A DNA stretch of 23,912 nucleotides from an uncultured Acetatifactor sp. (GCA_910586515.1 CAJUGL010000054.1:1-23912), one strand, 5' to 3'; numbered from the stretch's first letter, positions 13,866-22,432 are shown. Made by a program: numbers and translations. Notes: generated by a model from the sequence alone, not told the origin.

Positions 13866-14960
13866 ATGAAACTACGAATCGGTGAAAATATCAAATTCCT
13901 CCGCAAGGCAGCGGACATCACCCAGGAAACCCTTGCGGAAATGCTGGGAGTGTCCTGCCAGTCCGTCTCCCGTTGGGAACTGGGCACATGCTATCCGGAT
14001 ATGGAGCTGCTGCCTGCCATCGCAGAAATCTTCCGCTGCTCCGCAGACAGTCTGCTGGGCATTGATGATTCCACAGAAAAAGCAAAAGTGGATCAGTATC
14101 TGCAGCGCTTCCAGGCGGCTGTCAGCAAAGGTAAAATCGACGAGTGTATTACCATAGCCCGGGAAGGAACGGCGGAATTTCCCAATAACTACGCCCTGCT
14201 CAACAAACTGATGTACGCTCTCTTCATATCCGGCGACGATGACGGCAACATCCCTGACTGGAAAGAAAACATGGAAAAATATGACCGGGAAATCATCGCT
14301 CTGGGAGAACGGATCCGGAACTACTGCCCGGACCAGGAAATCCGCCTGGAAGCCACCGCCCGCCTGGCCTTTCAGCATGTGGAGATGGGCCGCAGAGACC
14401 TGGGCCGCTCCATCTACGAAACCCTTCCTCCCAAGCAATACTGCCGGGAAAATCAGATCTGGTGGGGACTGGAAGAAGCGGAAAAACTGCCCTTCATCAG
14501 AAGTCAGATTCGTGCGGACTATGAAAGCCTGACCGGATTCATCCTGAATTTAGGCAGATCCGGATTTCTCTCCGCCTCCGATTCCATCCTGGCAATCAAA
14601 AAAGCTCTGGCCCTGGACGAACTGATCTGCGACGGACAGCTTCCCCAAAACAGCTGGCACAGCGCCCGGCAATACTGGGAACTGGCAAGGCAGTATGCAA
14701 GCCTTGGAGAAAGGGAATCCATGTACGAGAATCTGACTCTGGCAGCCCGGGCGGCAAAAGCCTTTGAATCCAGACCGGAAACCCAGTGCTACACAAGCCT
14801 GCTGTTGGGCACCGTGACGGAAAAAGCCCAGGATTATGAGACCGATGACTCCCGGCCGCTGCCGGAAATCCTGCGGGATAAATGGCTCTCCTCTCCCGCC
14901 TTTGACGCTTACCGGAAAGAAGCGGAATTTCAGCACTTTTTAGACTCTATAACAAAATAA
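13866..14960 (+). CDS. XRE-family regulator with long helical C-terminal domain
   Basis: A 364-residue regulator. Residues about 4-60 are an XRE helix-turn-helix (IGENIKFLRKAADITQETLAEMLGVSCQSVSRWELGTCYPDMELLPAIAEIF), followed by SADSLLGID, which usually closes this domain in Clostridia. The remaining 300 residues are helical and resemble TPR-like arrays (CITIAREGTAEFPNNYALLNKLMYAL, and later ARQYWELARQYASLGERESMYENL). Such proteins often sense a ligand or a peptide. The ATG at 13866 has AAGGAG six bases upstream; the frame is open from 13593 but without a better start. It is convergent with the ATPase gene at 15038, and strong hairpins separate them. Confidence 0.88.
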   Translation: MKLRIGENIKFLRKAADITQETLAEMLGVSCQSVSRWELGTCYPDMELLPAIAEIFRCSADSLLGIDDSTEKAKVDQYLQRFQAAVSKGKIDECITIAREGTAEFPNNYALLNKLMYALFISGDDDGNIPDWKENMEKYDREIIALGERIRNYCPDQEIRLEATARLAFQHVEMGRRDLGRSIYETLPPKQYCRENQIWWGLEEAEKLPFIRSQIRADYESLTGFILNLGRSGFLSASDSILAIKKALALDELICDGQLPQNSWHSARQYWELARQYASLGERESMYENLTLAARAAKAFESRPETQCYTSLLLGTVTEKAQDYETDDSRPLPEILRDKWLSSPAFDAYRKEAEFQHFLDSITK

Positions 14961-14971
14961 TCATCATCACT

Positions 14972-14998
14972 GTTCAGACAGGGCGCTGAACTGTTACG
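14972..14998. repeat. Dispersed repeat, copy 2
   Basis: This matches the copy at 11110-11136 at 22 of 27 positions and forms its own small hairpin through GTTCAG and CTGAAC. It sits just after the XRE gene. Confidence 0.4.
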
Positions 14999-15010
14999 AA
15001 TCTTTATCCC

Positions 15011-15061
15011 TGCCCCGATAGGACTGCAATCCACAACCTATCGGGGCATACTGCCTTTTTC
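15011..15061 (+). terminator. Terminator between convergent genes
   Basis: TGCCCCGATAGG (15011-15022) and CCTATCGGGGCA (15037-15048) form a perfect 12-base stem with a 14-base loop, followed after TACTGCC by TTTTTC. It ends rightward transcription of the XRE gene. The stop codon of the leftward ATPase gene (15038-15040) lies inside the right arm. Confidence 0.75.
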
Positions 15062-16387
15062 TTCCAATGCAAGTCCAATCAGCCGGTCCGTCTGGTCAGC
15101 CATAAAAAGCGGAATGTTCAGCACATCCCCGTCCAGTTTCAAATTGTCAAGGGAGAACCTCACGCGGAGCCTGACCTGATCCGGGAATAACTCCTTGAAT
15201 TTCTTCAGGCTCCTACTGGCAGTGTTTGCCTCGGACTTGACTTCTACAGGGAATATATCATTCTCCCGCTGAATCAGGAAATCTACCTCATAAGGCGGAT
15301 TATTCCGGCTCCAGTACCGGGGAACCACTTCAAACTGCGTAATTAAAGTCTGCAGTACGAAGTTTTCCGTCAGGGCGCCTTTGAACTCGGTGAACAGACG
15401 ATTGCCTTCTCCAAAGGCTGTCGGCGCCAACAGAGCCAGGCGGCGGAGCAGCCCCACATCCACCAGATAAATTTTAAATGCAGACAGGTCATCATAGGCG
15501 GCAACCGGCAGACCGGGAGCAGTACTGCGGTAGATTTTATGCACCAGCCTGGCATCCACCAGCCACTGCAAGGCATCCTCATATTCCCTGGCCCGCGCCC
15601 CCTCTTTAACCACCTTGTAAATAAATTTCTTATTCTCTCTAGCCAGCTGTGACGGTATGGACTTCCAGATCATGGAAATTTTCGGGAACTCGCCGATATT
15701 GGGGTGTTTGGCAAAGTCACGCTCATAAGCGCCGAGGATCCCGGACAAGGCCTCCTGCATAGCGGAAACGTCCCGCGCTTCCGTCCACATAAGTACTGGT
15801 TCCGGCATACCGCCCGTGACATAGTACATCTTCAATTTCTCACAAAGCGGATTGAAAAAGGCATCAGGAAGCGGCTCAATCGTATCCACTCTTTCCAGAT
15901 ACCCGGCCAGATTTTCATCGCCGTTGGCGAGCAGAAACTCCGTCAAAGTCATCGGATCGATCTGCATGAAATTGACTTTGCCCACTGGGAAGGAGGATGG
16001 CTTCGCCAGGGCAATCCCCAATAAAGAACCTGCACAGGCAATGTGATACTGCGGAGCATTCTCACAGAAATACTTCATTGAGTTGATTACCTTGGGACAG
16101 TCCTGTACCTCGTCAAAGATAATGAGCGTCTTTTCCGACACAATCCTCTGACCACTGGCCAACATTAGATTCTGCAGAATGCGCTCTACATCCTTGGTTG
16201 TCTCAAAAAACTGTTTATATTCCTCATTTTCATCAAAGTTAAAGTAGGCTGTATTTTCATAATAACGTCTGCCGAATTCTTTGAGAACCCAGGTCTTGCC
16301 CACCTGACGCACGCCCTTTAAGATCAGAGGTTTGCGATAGGGTGAATTCTTCCAATCCAACAACTGATTCAAAATCAACCGCTCCAT
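15038..16387 (-). CDS. AAA_14/DUF4143 ATPase
   Basis: A 449-residue protein of the AAA_14 family with C-terminal DUF4143. Walker A is GVRQVGKT (25-32) and Walker B LIIFDEVQ (89-96). The family segment IACAGSLLGIAL and the C-terminal nuclease-like pattern YEVDFLIQRENDIFPVEVKSE are present; the latter holds the D and ExK of a PD-(D/E)xK fold. These ATPases are common in anaerobes, often many per genome, and their role is not established. The ATG at 16387 has AAGGAG five bases upstream; a GTG two codons earlier is less likely. A clear promoter lies at 16424-16452. The gene stands alone, convergent with the XRE gene. Confidence 0.92.
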   Translation of the reverse strand: MERLILNQLLDWKNSPYRKPLILKGVRQVGKTWVLKEFGRRYYENTAYFNFDENEEYKQFFETTKDVERILQNLMLASGQRIVSEKTLIIFDEVQDCPKVINSMKYFCENAPQYHIACAGSLLGIALAKPSSFPVGKVNFMQIDPMTLTEFLLANGDENLAGYLERVDTIEPLPDAFFNPLCEKLKMYYVTGGMPEPVLMWTEARDVSAMQEALSGILGAYERDFAKHPNIGEFPKISMIWKSIPSQLARENKKFIYKVVKEGARAREYEDALQWLVDARLVHKIYRSTAPGLPVAAYDDLSAFKIYLVDVGLLRRLALLAPTAFGEGNRLFTEFKGALTENFVLQTLITQFEVVPRYWSRNNPPYEVDFLIQRENDIFPVEVKSEANTASRSLKKFKELFPDQVRLRVRFSLDNLKLDGDVLNIPLFMADQTDRLIGLALEEKGSMPR

Positions 16388-16423
16388 AAGCACTCCTTCA
16401 CACTTTTATTTAGGTTTACGTGT

Positions 16424-16452
16424 ATAATAATCACATATTTATTATATATCAA
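16424..16452 (-). promoter_or_regulatory. Promoter of the AAA_14/DUF4143 gene
   Basis: On the - strand TTGATA (16452-16447), a 17-base spacer and TATTAT (16429-16424) form a good vegetative promoter about 37 bases before the ATG. Confidence 0.7.
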
Positions 16453-16549
16453 ATGTATGGAAAATACAACCGGAATGCCCAGACTCCTGTATCAAACAGG
16501 AAAATGAGGAACAAAAGCAAAAACAAACGTAAAGATTTCCAACAATCTA

Positions 16550-16578
16550 TAGCCATACCCACCTGATTATGATACAAT
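16550..16578 (+). promoter_or_regulatory. Promoter of the tldD-tldE operon
   Basis: TAGCCA (16550-16555), a 17-base spacer and TACAAT (16573-16578) make a moderate promoter. It would give a leader of about 115 bases. Confidence 0.45.
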
Positions 16579-16596
16579 TTAGGGAGTCAACAACCC

Positions 16597-16680
16597 GAGG
16601 GGGCAGCCCCCTTCGGCAAAGCAGGCATCCTGATCCATTACAAGGCTCTTTCCGGGGTTCTTGTAATGGTTCACACCATT
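16597..16680 (+). promoter_or_regulatory. Structured leader of tldD with competing hairpins
   Basis: A GC-rich stem (GGGGG/CCCCC around 16599-16611) is followed by a perfect 10-base stem, CCATTACAAG (16635-16644) with CTTGTAATGG (16660-16669). The last five bases, AATGG, can instead pair with CCATT at 16676-16680, just before the ribosome site at 16690. The two pairings exclude each other. This recalls leaders that switch between structures, but no known riboswitch class is recognised and no terminator T run is present. Confidence 0.45.
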
Positions 16681-16701
16681 ATTATACCAGGAGGTAGTCA
16701 A

Positions 16702-18087
16702 ATGTTAGAAGATCACATCTCGGACAAAAAATCCCTCTTCTCCACCGGTGTACATACCGAATTGAGGGAACAGAAAAGCCGCAGCCGGCAGGTTGTCATG
16801 ATTCAGGGCAATCTCACCGGCAATGCCAGGATGGAAAGCTCCGGCACAAGCGCCAGAGTCTATCAGAACGGCGTATACGGTTTTTCGTCCATAGCAGAAT
16901 GCTCCGGCGACGCCGCTGAAACCGTACTGAAGGCGGCCACAGAAAACGCCGGGTTCATGGACCGCCATGTAGGCCGGGGAAAGGGTCCTCTGCCCGTCAT
17001 TCCCTGCAGCCCCATTCCCCAGGGCAGCAGCATCCAGGACGCCGAGCAGAAACACTATGTGGAATTCGCCAAAGCCCTGGACGGATACATCACGGAAAAA
17101 TATCCGGGACTCTCCAGTCGTTCCGTTATCGCCACGGAAGATTCCCTGGAAAAAATCATCTGCACCTCAGACGGCTGCAGCGGCCATATCTGCGCGCCCA
17201 GAAGTTACATCTATGTCTTCCTGAACACGGAAACCGCTTCCGGCACTCCCATTGAACTGTTCAAATCCATTGGCGGAACCGGGATTTTCACCGAGAATTT
17301 CACTGATCCCGCTCTGCTCTATCCCGAAATCGACAAACTCTATGAACAGATCATGCGGAAACGGGAGGGCGTTTATGCCGAGGCCGGTTACAAAACCGTA
17401 GTCTTAAGCGGATTTATGTCCGGCATGCTGGCCCATGAGGCCGTAGGCCATACGGTGGAAGCCGATCTGGTACTGGGCGGCTCCGTGGCAGGCCCGGCGC
17501 TGAACAAATGTGTGGCTTCCGAACTGGTAAACCTGGTGGATTACGCCCACACCGCCTTCGGCAGGCCTGTTCCTCTGCCCGTTTATCTGGACGACGAGGG
17601 CACCCCTGCGGAGGACGCAGTACTCATCCGGAACGGCATTTTGACAGGCTACATGCACAGCCGGGAAAGCGCTCAGCATTTCGGCGCCAAACCCCAGGGA
17701 AATGCCCGCGCCTGGAGCTTCTCCGACGAACCCCTGATCCGCATGCGGAATACTGCCGTGCTTCCGGGCAGAGATAAACTGGAGGACATTATCGCTTCCG
17801 TGGACGACGGCTATTATCTGATCACCAGTACCAACGGTCAGGCCGACACCACCGGCGAGTTCATGTTCGGCGTCAATATGGGCTATGAGATCAAGAACGG
17901 AAAACTGGGCCGTGCGCTTCTGGACACCACCATCTCCGGCGTAGCCTTCAATATGCTGAAAACCGTGGATATGGTATCGGATACCGTGGAATGGACCAGC
18001 TCCGGATTCTGCGGGAAGAAACAACCCATGCCCGTGGGAATGGGCGGCCCTGCCCTTCGCTGCAAAGTTATGATAGGAGGACGTTAA
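16702..18087 (+). CDS. tldD: TldD metalloprotease subunit
   Basis: A 461-residue protein of the TldD/PmbA (U62) family. The zinc-binding motif HEAVGH is at 245-250 in SGMLAHEAVGHTVEAD, followed by the conserved GSVAGPALN. The C-terminal part has GEFMFGVNMGYEIKNGKLGRALLDTTISG and MPVGMGGPALRCK, which are typical of the family. TldD with TldE forms a heterodimeric protease that trims unfolded peptides, known in E. coli from microcin B17 maturation and CcdA turnover. The ATG at 16702 has AGGAGG seven bases upstream; the longer frame from 16666 has none. Two bases separate its stop from tldE. Confidence 0.93.
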   Translation: MLEDHISDKKSLFSTGVHTELREQKSRSRQVVMIQGNLTGNARMESSGTSARVYQNGVYGFSSIAECSGDAAETVLKAATENAGFMDRHVGRGKGPLPVIPCSPIPQGSSIQDAEQKHYVEFAKALDGYITEKYPGLSSRSVIATEDSLEKIICTSDGCSGHICAPRSYIYVFLNTETASGTPIELFKSIGGTGIFTENFTDPALLYPEIDKLYEQIMRKREGVYAEAGYKTVVLSGFMSGMLAHEAVGHTVEADLVLGGSVAGPALNKCVASELVNLVDYAHTAFGRPVPLPVYLDDEGTPAEDAVLIRNGILTGYMHSRESAQHFGAKPQGNARAWSFSDEPLIRMRNTAVLPGRDKLEDIIASVDDGYYLITSTNGQADTTGEFMFGVNMGYEIKNGKLGRALLDTTISGVAFNMLKTVDMVSDTVEWTSSGFCGKKQPMPVGMGGPALRCKVMIGGR

Positions 18088-18089
18088 AC

Positions 18090-19391
18090 ATGACAGACAT
18101 AAAAAGAATTGCCGAAAAGACAAAGCAGCTGCTGACGGATGCCGGCGCCCAGAAGGCCCAGTATACCGTGACGGAGAAGGAAAAACACGAATTTAACGTG
18201 GACGGAGGGGAATTCTCCCTGTTCCGCACCCTGTTTGACCGCAGCCTTTCCCTCACCGCCTATAAGGACCAGAAGAAAGGCTCCGCCTTTACCAACCAGT
18301 TTGACGACGCGGCCATAGAAGGCGCTGTGGCAGACTGTATCAAATCCGCGGAATCCGGCGTTGCGGACGAAGCCTTTGACATTGCCCCCGGACAAGAGAA
18401 CCGGGTATTCCGGGACGGCGCTTACGAGCCGGATATCGATCTGTTCTTTGAACGCACCAGAGAGCTGATGGACGATATCCGGAAAAAGCATCCCAAAATT
18501 CTCATGGAGCAGATGATCGTAACCCATGACAAAATACATTCGATTTACCAGAATACCAACGGCACAGAATTTGAAGTCTATGAAGGAGCCTACTCCGTTT
18601 CCCTGATGTATTCTGCCCATGAGGGGGAAGCTACCACTTCTTTCTTCGGCAGCGATATCTACACGGATAAACTGGACCGCCCCTTTATTGAACTGGGATC
18701 TCTGGAAAAGGATTTAAGCGACACCGAAGCCCAGCTGTCCACCGTGCCCATGGAAGGCAAGTTTGAGGGCGTCATTGTGCTCACTCCCGGCAGCCTGGGA
18801 GAATTCCTCGGCAGCATCATCTCCAATTTTGCCTCGGACAATGTCATTCTGGAAAAAACCAGTATCTGGCTTGAAAAACTGGGCAGACAGGTGGCGGACG
18901 AACGGCTCACCATTTCCATGTGTCCCGGGGATTCCCGTATCGTGTGCGGGCAGAGGTATACTCAGGACGGCTTCCTGGCAGAAGATTATGACCTGATCAG
19001 AAACGGGGTGCTGAAATCCTTCCTGCTCTCCCTGTATGTGGCAAACAAATCCGGCTTTGCCCCGGCCAGGAATACCTCCTTCTCCGTCATCATAGAGAAT
19101 GGGGACACTTCCTGCGAAGATATGATCAGACAGATCAAAAAAGGCCTTATCATCGGCAGATTCTCCGGCGGACAGCCCGGCATCAACGGTGAATTCTCCG
19201 GCGTGGCAAAGAACAGCTTCCTGGTGGAAGACGGCCGGATCAGGGGCGCTGTCAGCGAGACCATGATCAACGGCAATCTGGCAGATCTGCTGAACAATCT
19301 GGTGGCCATCTCCAAAGAGACCGTGGCCAACGGCAATACCGTTCTGCCCTACATAGCTTTTGACAAGGTTGTGATTTCCGGGAAACAATGA
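18090..19391 (+). CDS. tldE: TldE/PmbA-type partner subunit
   Basis: A 433-residue protein of the same family as TldD but without the HExxxH zinc motif, as expected for the TldE (PmbA) subunit. Recognisable parts are EFNVDGGEFSLFRTLFDRSLSL near the start, FEGVIVLTPGSLGEFLGSI, the RYTQDGFLAEDYDLIRNGVLKSFLLSLY segment and the C-terminal GEFSGVAKNSFLVEDGRIRGAVSETMINGN. TldE shapes the access to the TldD active site. AGGAGG at 18075-18080 lies nine bases before the ATG, and the gene follows tldD by two bases, so the two are translated together. A terminator follows at 19444. Confidence 0.92.
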   Translation: MTDIKRIAEKTKQLLTDAGAQKAQYTVTEKEKHEFNVDGGEFSLFRTLFDRSLSLTAYKDQKKGSAFTNQFDDAAIEGAVADCIKSAESGVADEAFDIAPGQENRVFRDGAYEPDIDLFFERTRELMDDIRKKHPKILMEQMIVTHDKIHSIYQNTNGTEFEVYEGAYSVSLMYSAHEGEATTSFFGSDIYTDKLDRPFIELGSLEKDLSDTEAQLSTVPMEGKFEGVIVLTPGSLGEFLGSIISNFASDNVILEKTSIWLEKLGRQVADERLTISMCPGDSRIVCGQRYTQDGFLAEDYDLIRNGVLKSFLLSLYVANKSGFAPARNTSFSVIIENGDTSCEDMIRQIKKGLIIGRFSGGQPGINGEFSGVAKNSFLVEDGRIRGAVSETMINGNLADLLNNLVAISKETVANGNTVLPYIAFDKVVISGKQ

Positions 19392-19443
19392 CATTCCGGC
19401 TTTCCAAATTTCCCCTTGTCCTGAATAAATGTTAAATATCCGG

Positions 19444-19494
19444 CAGGACATGACGTTTTTCCGTCAGGAAGACGCCATGTCCTGTCTTTCTGTT
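19444..19494 (+). terminator. Terminator after the tldD-tldE operon
   Basis: CAGGACATG (19444-19452) and CATGTCCTG (19476-19484) form a perfect 9-base stem followed by TCTTTCTGTT. The T run is interrupted but the stem is strong. Confidence 0.65.
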
Positions 19495-19611
19495 CGTATT
19501 TATGTTCCGTCACTCACCCGAAGAACCGTAATCTGACCGGGCTATAATCCTCGAATGCAGCCGCATAAATTCATCTATGCCGCATATACTACCCTGTGCG
19601 AGGTATTTTTC

Positions 19612-20112
19612 ATGAAACATTTAAAGTATACGATGATAATCGGCGCCCTCTTTGTTTTGATCGCGGGATCCCTGTCCCATTTTCTGTATGACTGGACCGG
19701 ACAGAATACTGTCGTTGGCCTTTTTGCTCCGGTAAACGAATCCATATGGGAACATATGAAACTGCTGTTTTTTCCCATGCTGCTGTATTCCCTGATTATC
19801 CTGTTTCTATACGGAAGAAAAACCCCCTGCCTTGCCTCTTCTCTCTGCTTTGGAATCATCGTCGGAACCCTGCTGATTCCTGTTCTTTTTTATGCCTACA
19901 CCGCGGTTTTGGGCAAAAATATCTTTCTTCTGGACATTGGCACATTTATTTTGAGTGTTCTGACTGCCTTCCTGCTCTCCTGCCGCTTTACCCTGTCCTG
20001 CCGCCTGAAACCATATACCTTTCCGCTGTGCCTTTTGGTGGGAATTTTCTTTCTATGCTTTTTGCGGTTTACCTATCATCCGCCTGCGCTTAAAATCTTT
20101 GAGAGTCCATGA
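19612..20112 (+). CDS. Integral membrane protein, DUF6512-like
   Basis: A 166-residue protein with about five hydrophobic segments (TMIIGALFVLIAGSLSHFLY, LLFFPMLLYSLIILFLYG, FGIIVGTLLIPVLFYAYTAVL, LLDIGTFILSVLTAFLLSC and FPLCLLVGIFFLCFL). The segment WTGQNTVVGLFAPVNESIWEHMKLLFFPML is the signature of a family of small Clostridia membrane proteins that I recall as DUF6512. Function is unknown. The ATG at 19612 has GAGG eight bases upstream; the earlier start at 19555 lacks a ribosome site. A -10-like TATAAT is found near 19541, without a clear -35 box. It stands alone between the tld operon and leftward accessory genes. Confidence 0.8.
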   Translation: MKHLKYTMIIGALFVLIAGSLSHFLYDWTGQNTVVGLFAPVNESIWEHMKLLFFPMLLYSLIILFLYGRKTPCLASSLCFGIIVGTLLIPVLFYAYTAVLGKNIFLLDIGTFILSVLTAFLLSCRFTLSCRLKPYTFPLCLLVGIFFLCFLRFTYHPPALKIFESP

Positions 20113-20130
20113 TTTCCTGTAAGGGCTTTT

Positions 20131-20430
20131 TTAGCTGTTGACAGCACTGATGTCAATGCGATAACTGCTGTCCCTGTACGCGATATTCAGGCAGTAATCT
20201 CCTGTCTGCAGGGTTACCCGGACTTTGCTGCCGTTGAGATTCAACTGGTACATTCTGAACACCACAGGAATATCCTTAGGCTGCCACTGTTCCTCATAGG
20301 AATACTGATAGACCATCCCCAGATTCCGCATCACGCCCCCGCTCCTGGGATTGTTTCTGTCATGGGTGGCTGTCAGATAGGGAAGGCCGTCTCTTTTCCG
20401 ATTCTCTTCAGACCATATCGGCTCTGCTGT
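20131..20430 (-). pseudogene. GNAT acetyltransferase fragment
   Basis: Read leftward, directly after the stop of the DUF3795 gene and in the same frame, the sequence gives GLPYLTATHDRNNPRSGGVMRNLGM and YSYEEQWQPKDIPVVFRMYQLNLNG. These are the C-terminal half of a RimJ/RimL-like GNAT acetyltransferase: the N-P-x-S-G-x-V-M-x-x-L-G-M motif is part of the acetyl-CoA site. The N-terminal half with the other strands is missing, and the last 30 residues do not fit the family. There is no start with a ribosome site. I take it as a leftover of a deleted gene. Confidence 0.7.
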
Positions 20431-20763
20431 TTATTCTTTCAAATTCTCCAGAATTTCGGGATTGTTTGAGAGAACCTCTCCCATAGTCCGGCAGTTTTCC
20501 AGTTCCGGACAGTCTCCGCATGTGGTCACACTTTTTTTCAGCGCGCACTGGCGAATTTCGCACATGCTGTCGCAAAATACCGTTTTGATCCCGTCAACAC
20601 GGCATCCCTGACAGTTGATATGTTCCGGCAGAATGGGCGCGTCATTTAACTCTGCCCATAATTTTGCCGTTTTTTCACGCAATGCCTGATCGTCATTGAC
20701 TGTCGCAAGGTATGCGTCGCATTTTTCACAGTCCAACCCACAATATCCAATCATTTCTTTCAT
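20431..20763 (-). CDS. DUF3795 cysteine-rich protein
   Basis: A 110-residue protein with the Cys pattern of DUF3795: GYCGLDCEKCDAYLAT at the start, then CQGCRVDG, FCDSMCEIRQCALKK and CGDCPELENC. The paired Cys suggest a zinc or iron-sulfur site. Function is unknown. The length fits the family. The ATG at 20763 has an AGGAGG-type site upstream (GGAGGTAC around 20767-20775). Its stop is immediately followed in frame by a GNAT fragment. Confidence 0.88.
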   Translation of the reverse strand: MKEMIGYCGLDCEKCDAYLATVNDDQALREKTAKLWAELNDAPILPEHINCQGCRVDGIKTVFCDSMCEIRQCALKKSVTTCGDCPELENCRTMGEVLSNNPEILENLKE

Positions 20764-20901
20764 TCTTATGTACCTCCTGATTTCTATTTGATCAATTGTT
20801 CCTTTACTGCAGTCTGCTGCAGATCAATCCCGGCACGCCCCATCGGCGCTTCCCCAGACAGTGCAGACAGAGTGGCCTGCTGTGAGACCCTTCATCGGCC
20901 C
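20764..20901. other. Intergenic stretch without a gene
   Basis: No gene is seen between the DUF3795 gene and the end of the next leftward gene. It includes a CTGCAG-TCTG-CTGCAG inverted repeat near 20806-20821 that could be a weak hairpin without a T run. Confidence 0.35.
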
Positions 20902-22218
20902 TCACTCATACAGTCTCTCATAGCCGCATTTTTCAATGACACAGCGCATGGGAACGTTTTCAGGCCGGGTACGGCAGGTGGCGGTCTTCCCTGCGGATAC
21001 AATGCGGTTGGTAAGATATGCCGTCATCGCCGTTCCGAATCCCTTTCCGCGGAATTCCTCATAGGTTTTGATATCCGCCGCTTCCCAGAATGCAAAGGAA
21101 TATCGCTCTATGCAGCCCCTGGCCGCCGGAATGCCGTCCTGATACAGCTGAAAATATTCGATATCCTCCGGTTCTGTTCCCATGGAACGGATCTCCCACC
21201 CAGGGGGAAGGGCAGGGTTCGGTTCCAATACCTGTCTCCGGGTAAAATAAATGATCTCCTCATCCTGTTTCAGCACTTGATAGTACCATTCGTCATACAC
21301 TGCATCGCATCTGTCATTCCAAAGGCGCTTATAGTCCGGGGCGGAGACGATTCGCGCCGCCAGTTTTTCCACGGACAGGATTCCCTCCTCCGCACACATA
21401 TTGATATCCGCGGCATAGGCCGCCCAGTCCAGATCATCCCTGTCCCACACGCAGGGGATGGACTTTATCCCATATAAAAATGCCGCTGCCGCCCGGGTAT
21501 GACCGTCTGTCAGGAGCAGACGCCCCGCCAGACTTCTCACGGGGACAGGCTCCATTTTTTCTATGTCCCGGGGGCTTTGAAACCAGCTGCGCACATCGGT
21601 TAGTTTCTTCTGACTGATATAGAGCTGACTGGGGGTAAGGGCCGCTATTTCCGCCATAAAAACCTGCTCTGCGCTTTGCTCCAAAGCTTCCGCCGTCTGC
21701 AATGCCTTTGACAAATACAATACCAGATCATCATTGTTGCAGCAGTCCGCATACGGCTCACACACCGCGTCATTGTACCAGACGCCTCTTCCGTCGGGGA
21801 TATAGCCCCGCTTTACATACATTCTCTGGGCGCTCCCGTATCCGCTGTGAAGCCCCACCCCAAGGTAAACCCGATCAGCGTACCGCCTGGCAATTTCTTC
21901 CGCAATGTCCATAAGTTTGCTGCCGATACCAAAACGGCGGTATTTTTCCAATACTGCAAAATCCACGATTTCCGGATAACCGCTTCCGCCGAAGGCCCCG
22001 TTTTGGGCATCCGGATATACATGGATATAACCCGCCGGATTTCCAAGATATTCTGCCGTCAGTGACAGGGATTTCCCGGATTTCTGATCTTCAAGCCGCA
22101 TCCGGAATTTGCTGATCTCCGAATGCCATCCCTGTGCCCGTTCTTCCTCCCAGAACTCCCGGGCGTCCGTGTACTTCATATCCCGCACCCGGATTTTTCC
22201 GTCATCAAAATAAACCAA
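20902..22218 (-). CDS. GNAT/ParB-like/GNAT three-part protein
   Basis: A 438-residue protein with three regions. Residues 1-165 are a GNAT acetyltransferase (VDFAVLEKYRRFGIGSKLMDIAEEIA holds the acetyl-CoA loop R-x-x-G-x-G). Residues about 190-290 contain LTPSQLYISQKKL and LLLTDGHTRAAAAFLYGIKSIPCVWD, in which DGHTRAAA matches the nucleotide-binding G-H-x-R box of ParB/sulfiredoxin-like domains. Residues about 340-438 are a second GNAT-like domain (YEEFRGKGFGTAMTAYL, with R-G-K-G-F-G-T). The start is TTG at 22218, supported by GGGAGG six bases upstream. It follows the DUF3788 fragment by 15 bases. The substrate is unknown; the middle domain suggests a nucleotide-related function, but this is a guess. 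Confidence 0.85.
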   Translation of the reverse strand: MVYFDDGKIRVRDMKYTDAREFWEEERAQGWHSEISKFRMRLEDQKSGKSLSLTAEYLGNPAGYIHVYPDAQNGAFGGSGYPEIVDFAVLEKYRRFGIGSKLMDIAEEIARRYADRVYLGVGLHSGYGSAQRMYVKRGYIPDGRGVWYNDAVCEPYADCCNNDDLVLYLSKALQTAEALEQSAEQVFMAEIAALTPSQLYISQKKLTDVRSWFQSPRDIEKMEPVPVRSLAGRLLLTDGHTRAAAAFLYGIKSIPCVWDRDDLDWAAYAADINMCAEEGILSVEKLAARIVSAPDYKRLWNDRCDAVYDEWYYQVLKQDEEIIYFTRRQVLEPNPALPPGWEIRSMGTEPEDIEYFQLYQDGIPAARGCIERYSFAFWEAADIKTYEEFRGKGFGTAMTAYLTNRIVSAGKTATCRTRPENVPMRCVIEKCGYERLYE

Positions 22219-22233
22219 AGTCCACCTCCCTGT

Positions 22234-22428
22234 TTATAATTCTCCATCCGCCTTTTTCCATTTGATATTCCAACCCTTTTCCCAACTGCAGGAACTGTAT
22301 TCCACTTTTTCAGTACACTGATACATCTCCCTGATTTCCGAACAAAATTCCATAAAAAAAGGATTTCTCACATATTCGCTAATTTCATTGATGGCATGGC
22401 AGTAATTTTTATCCTGTATATCGTTCAT
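22234..22428 (-). pseudogene. DUF3788 protein, 3'-truncated
   Basis: The 64-residue frame matches the N-terminal half of DUF3788 proteins: EYVRNPFFMEFCSEIREMYQ, then VEYSSCSWEKGWNIKWKKADGE. Family members continue with a LCTLYP-like strand and about 70 more residues, which are absent here: the frame ends and the next gene starts 15 bases on. It starts at an ATG with AAGG seven bases upstream, four bases after the HAD gene. It is probably a remnant in the operon and unlikely to fold. Confidence 0.65.
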
Positions 22429-22432
22429 GTGC

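Noticed and set aside
17404..18123. A 239-codon open frame on the - strand
   Set aside because: It is a shadow of tldD, which has the HEAVGH motif and a strong ribosome site.
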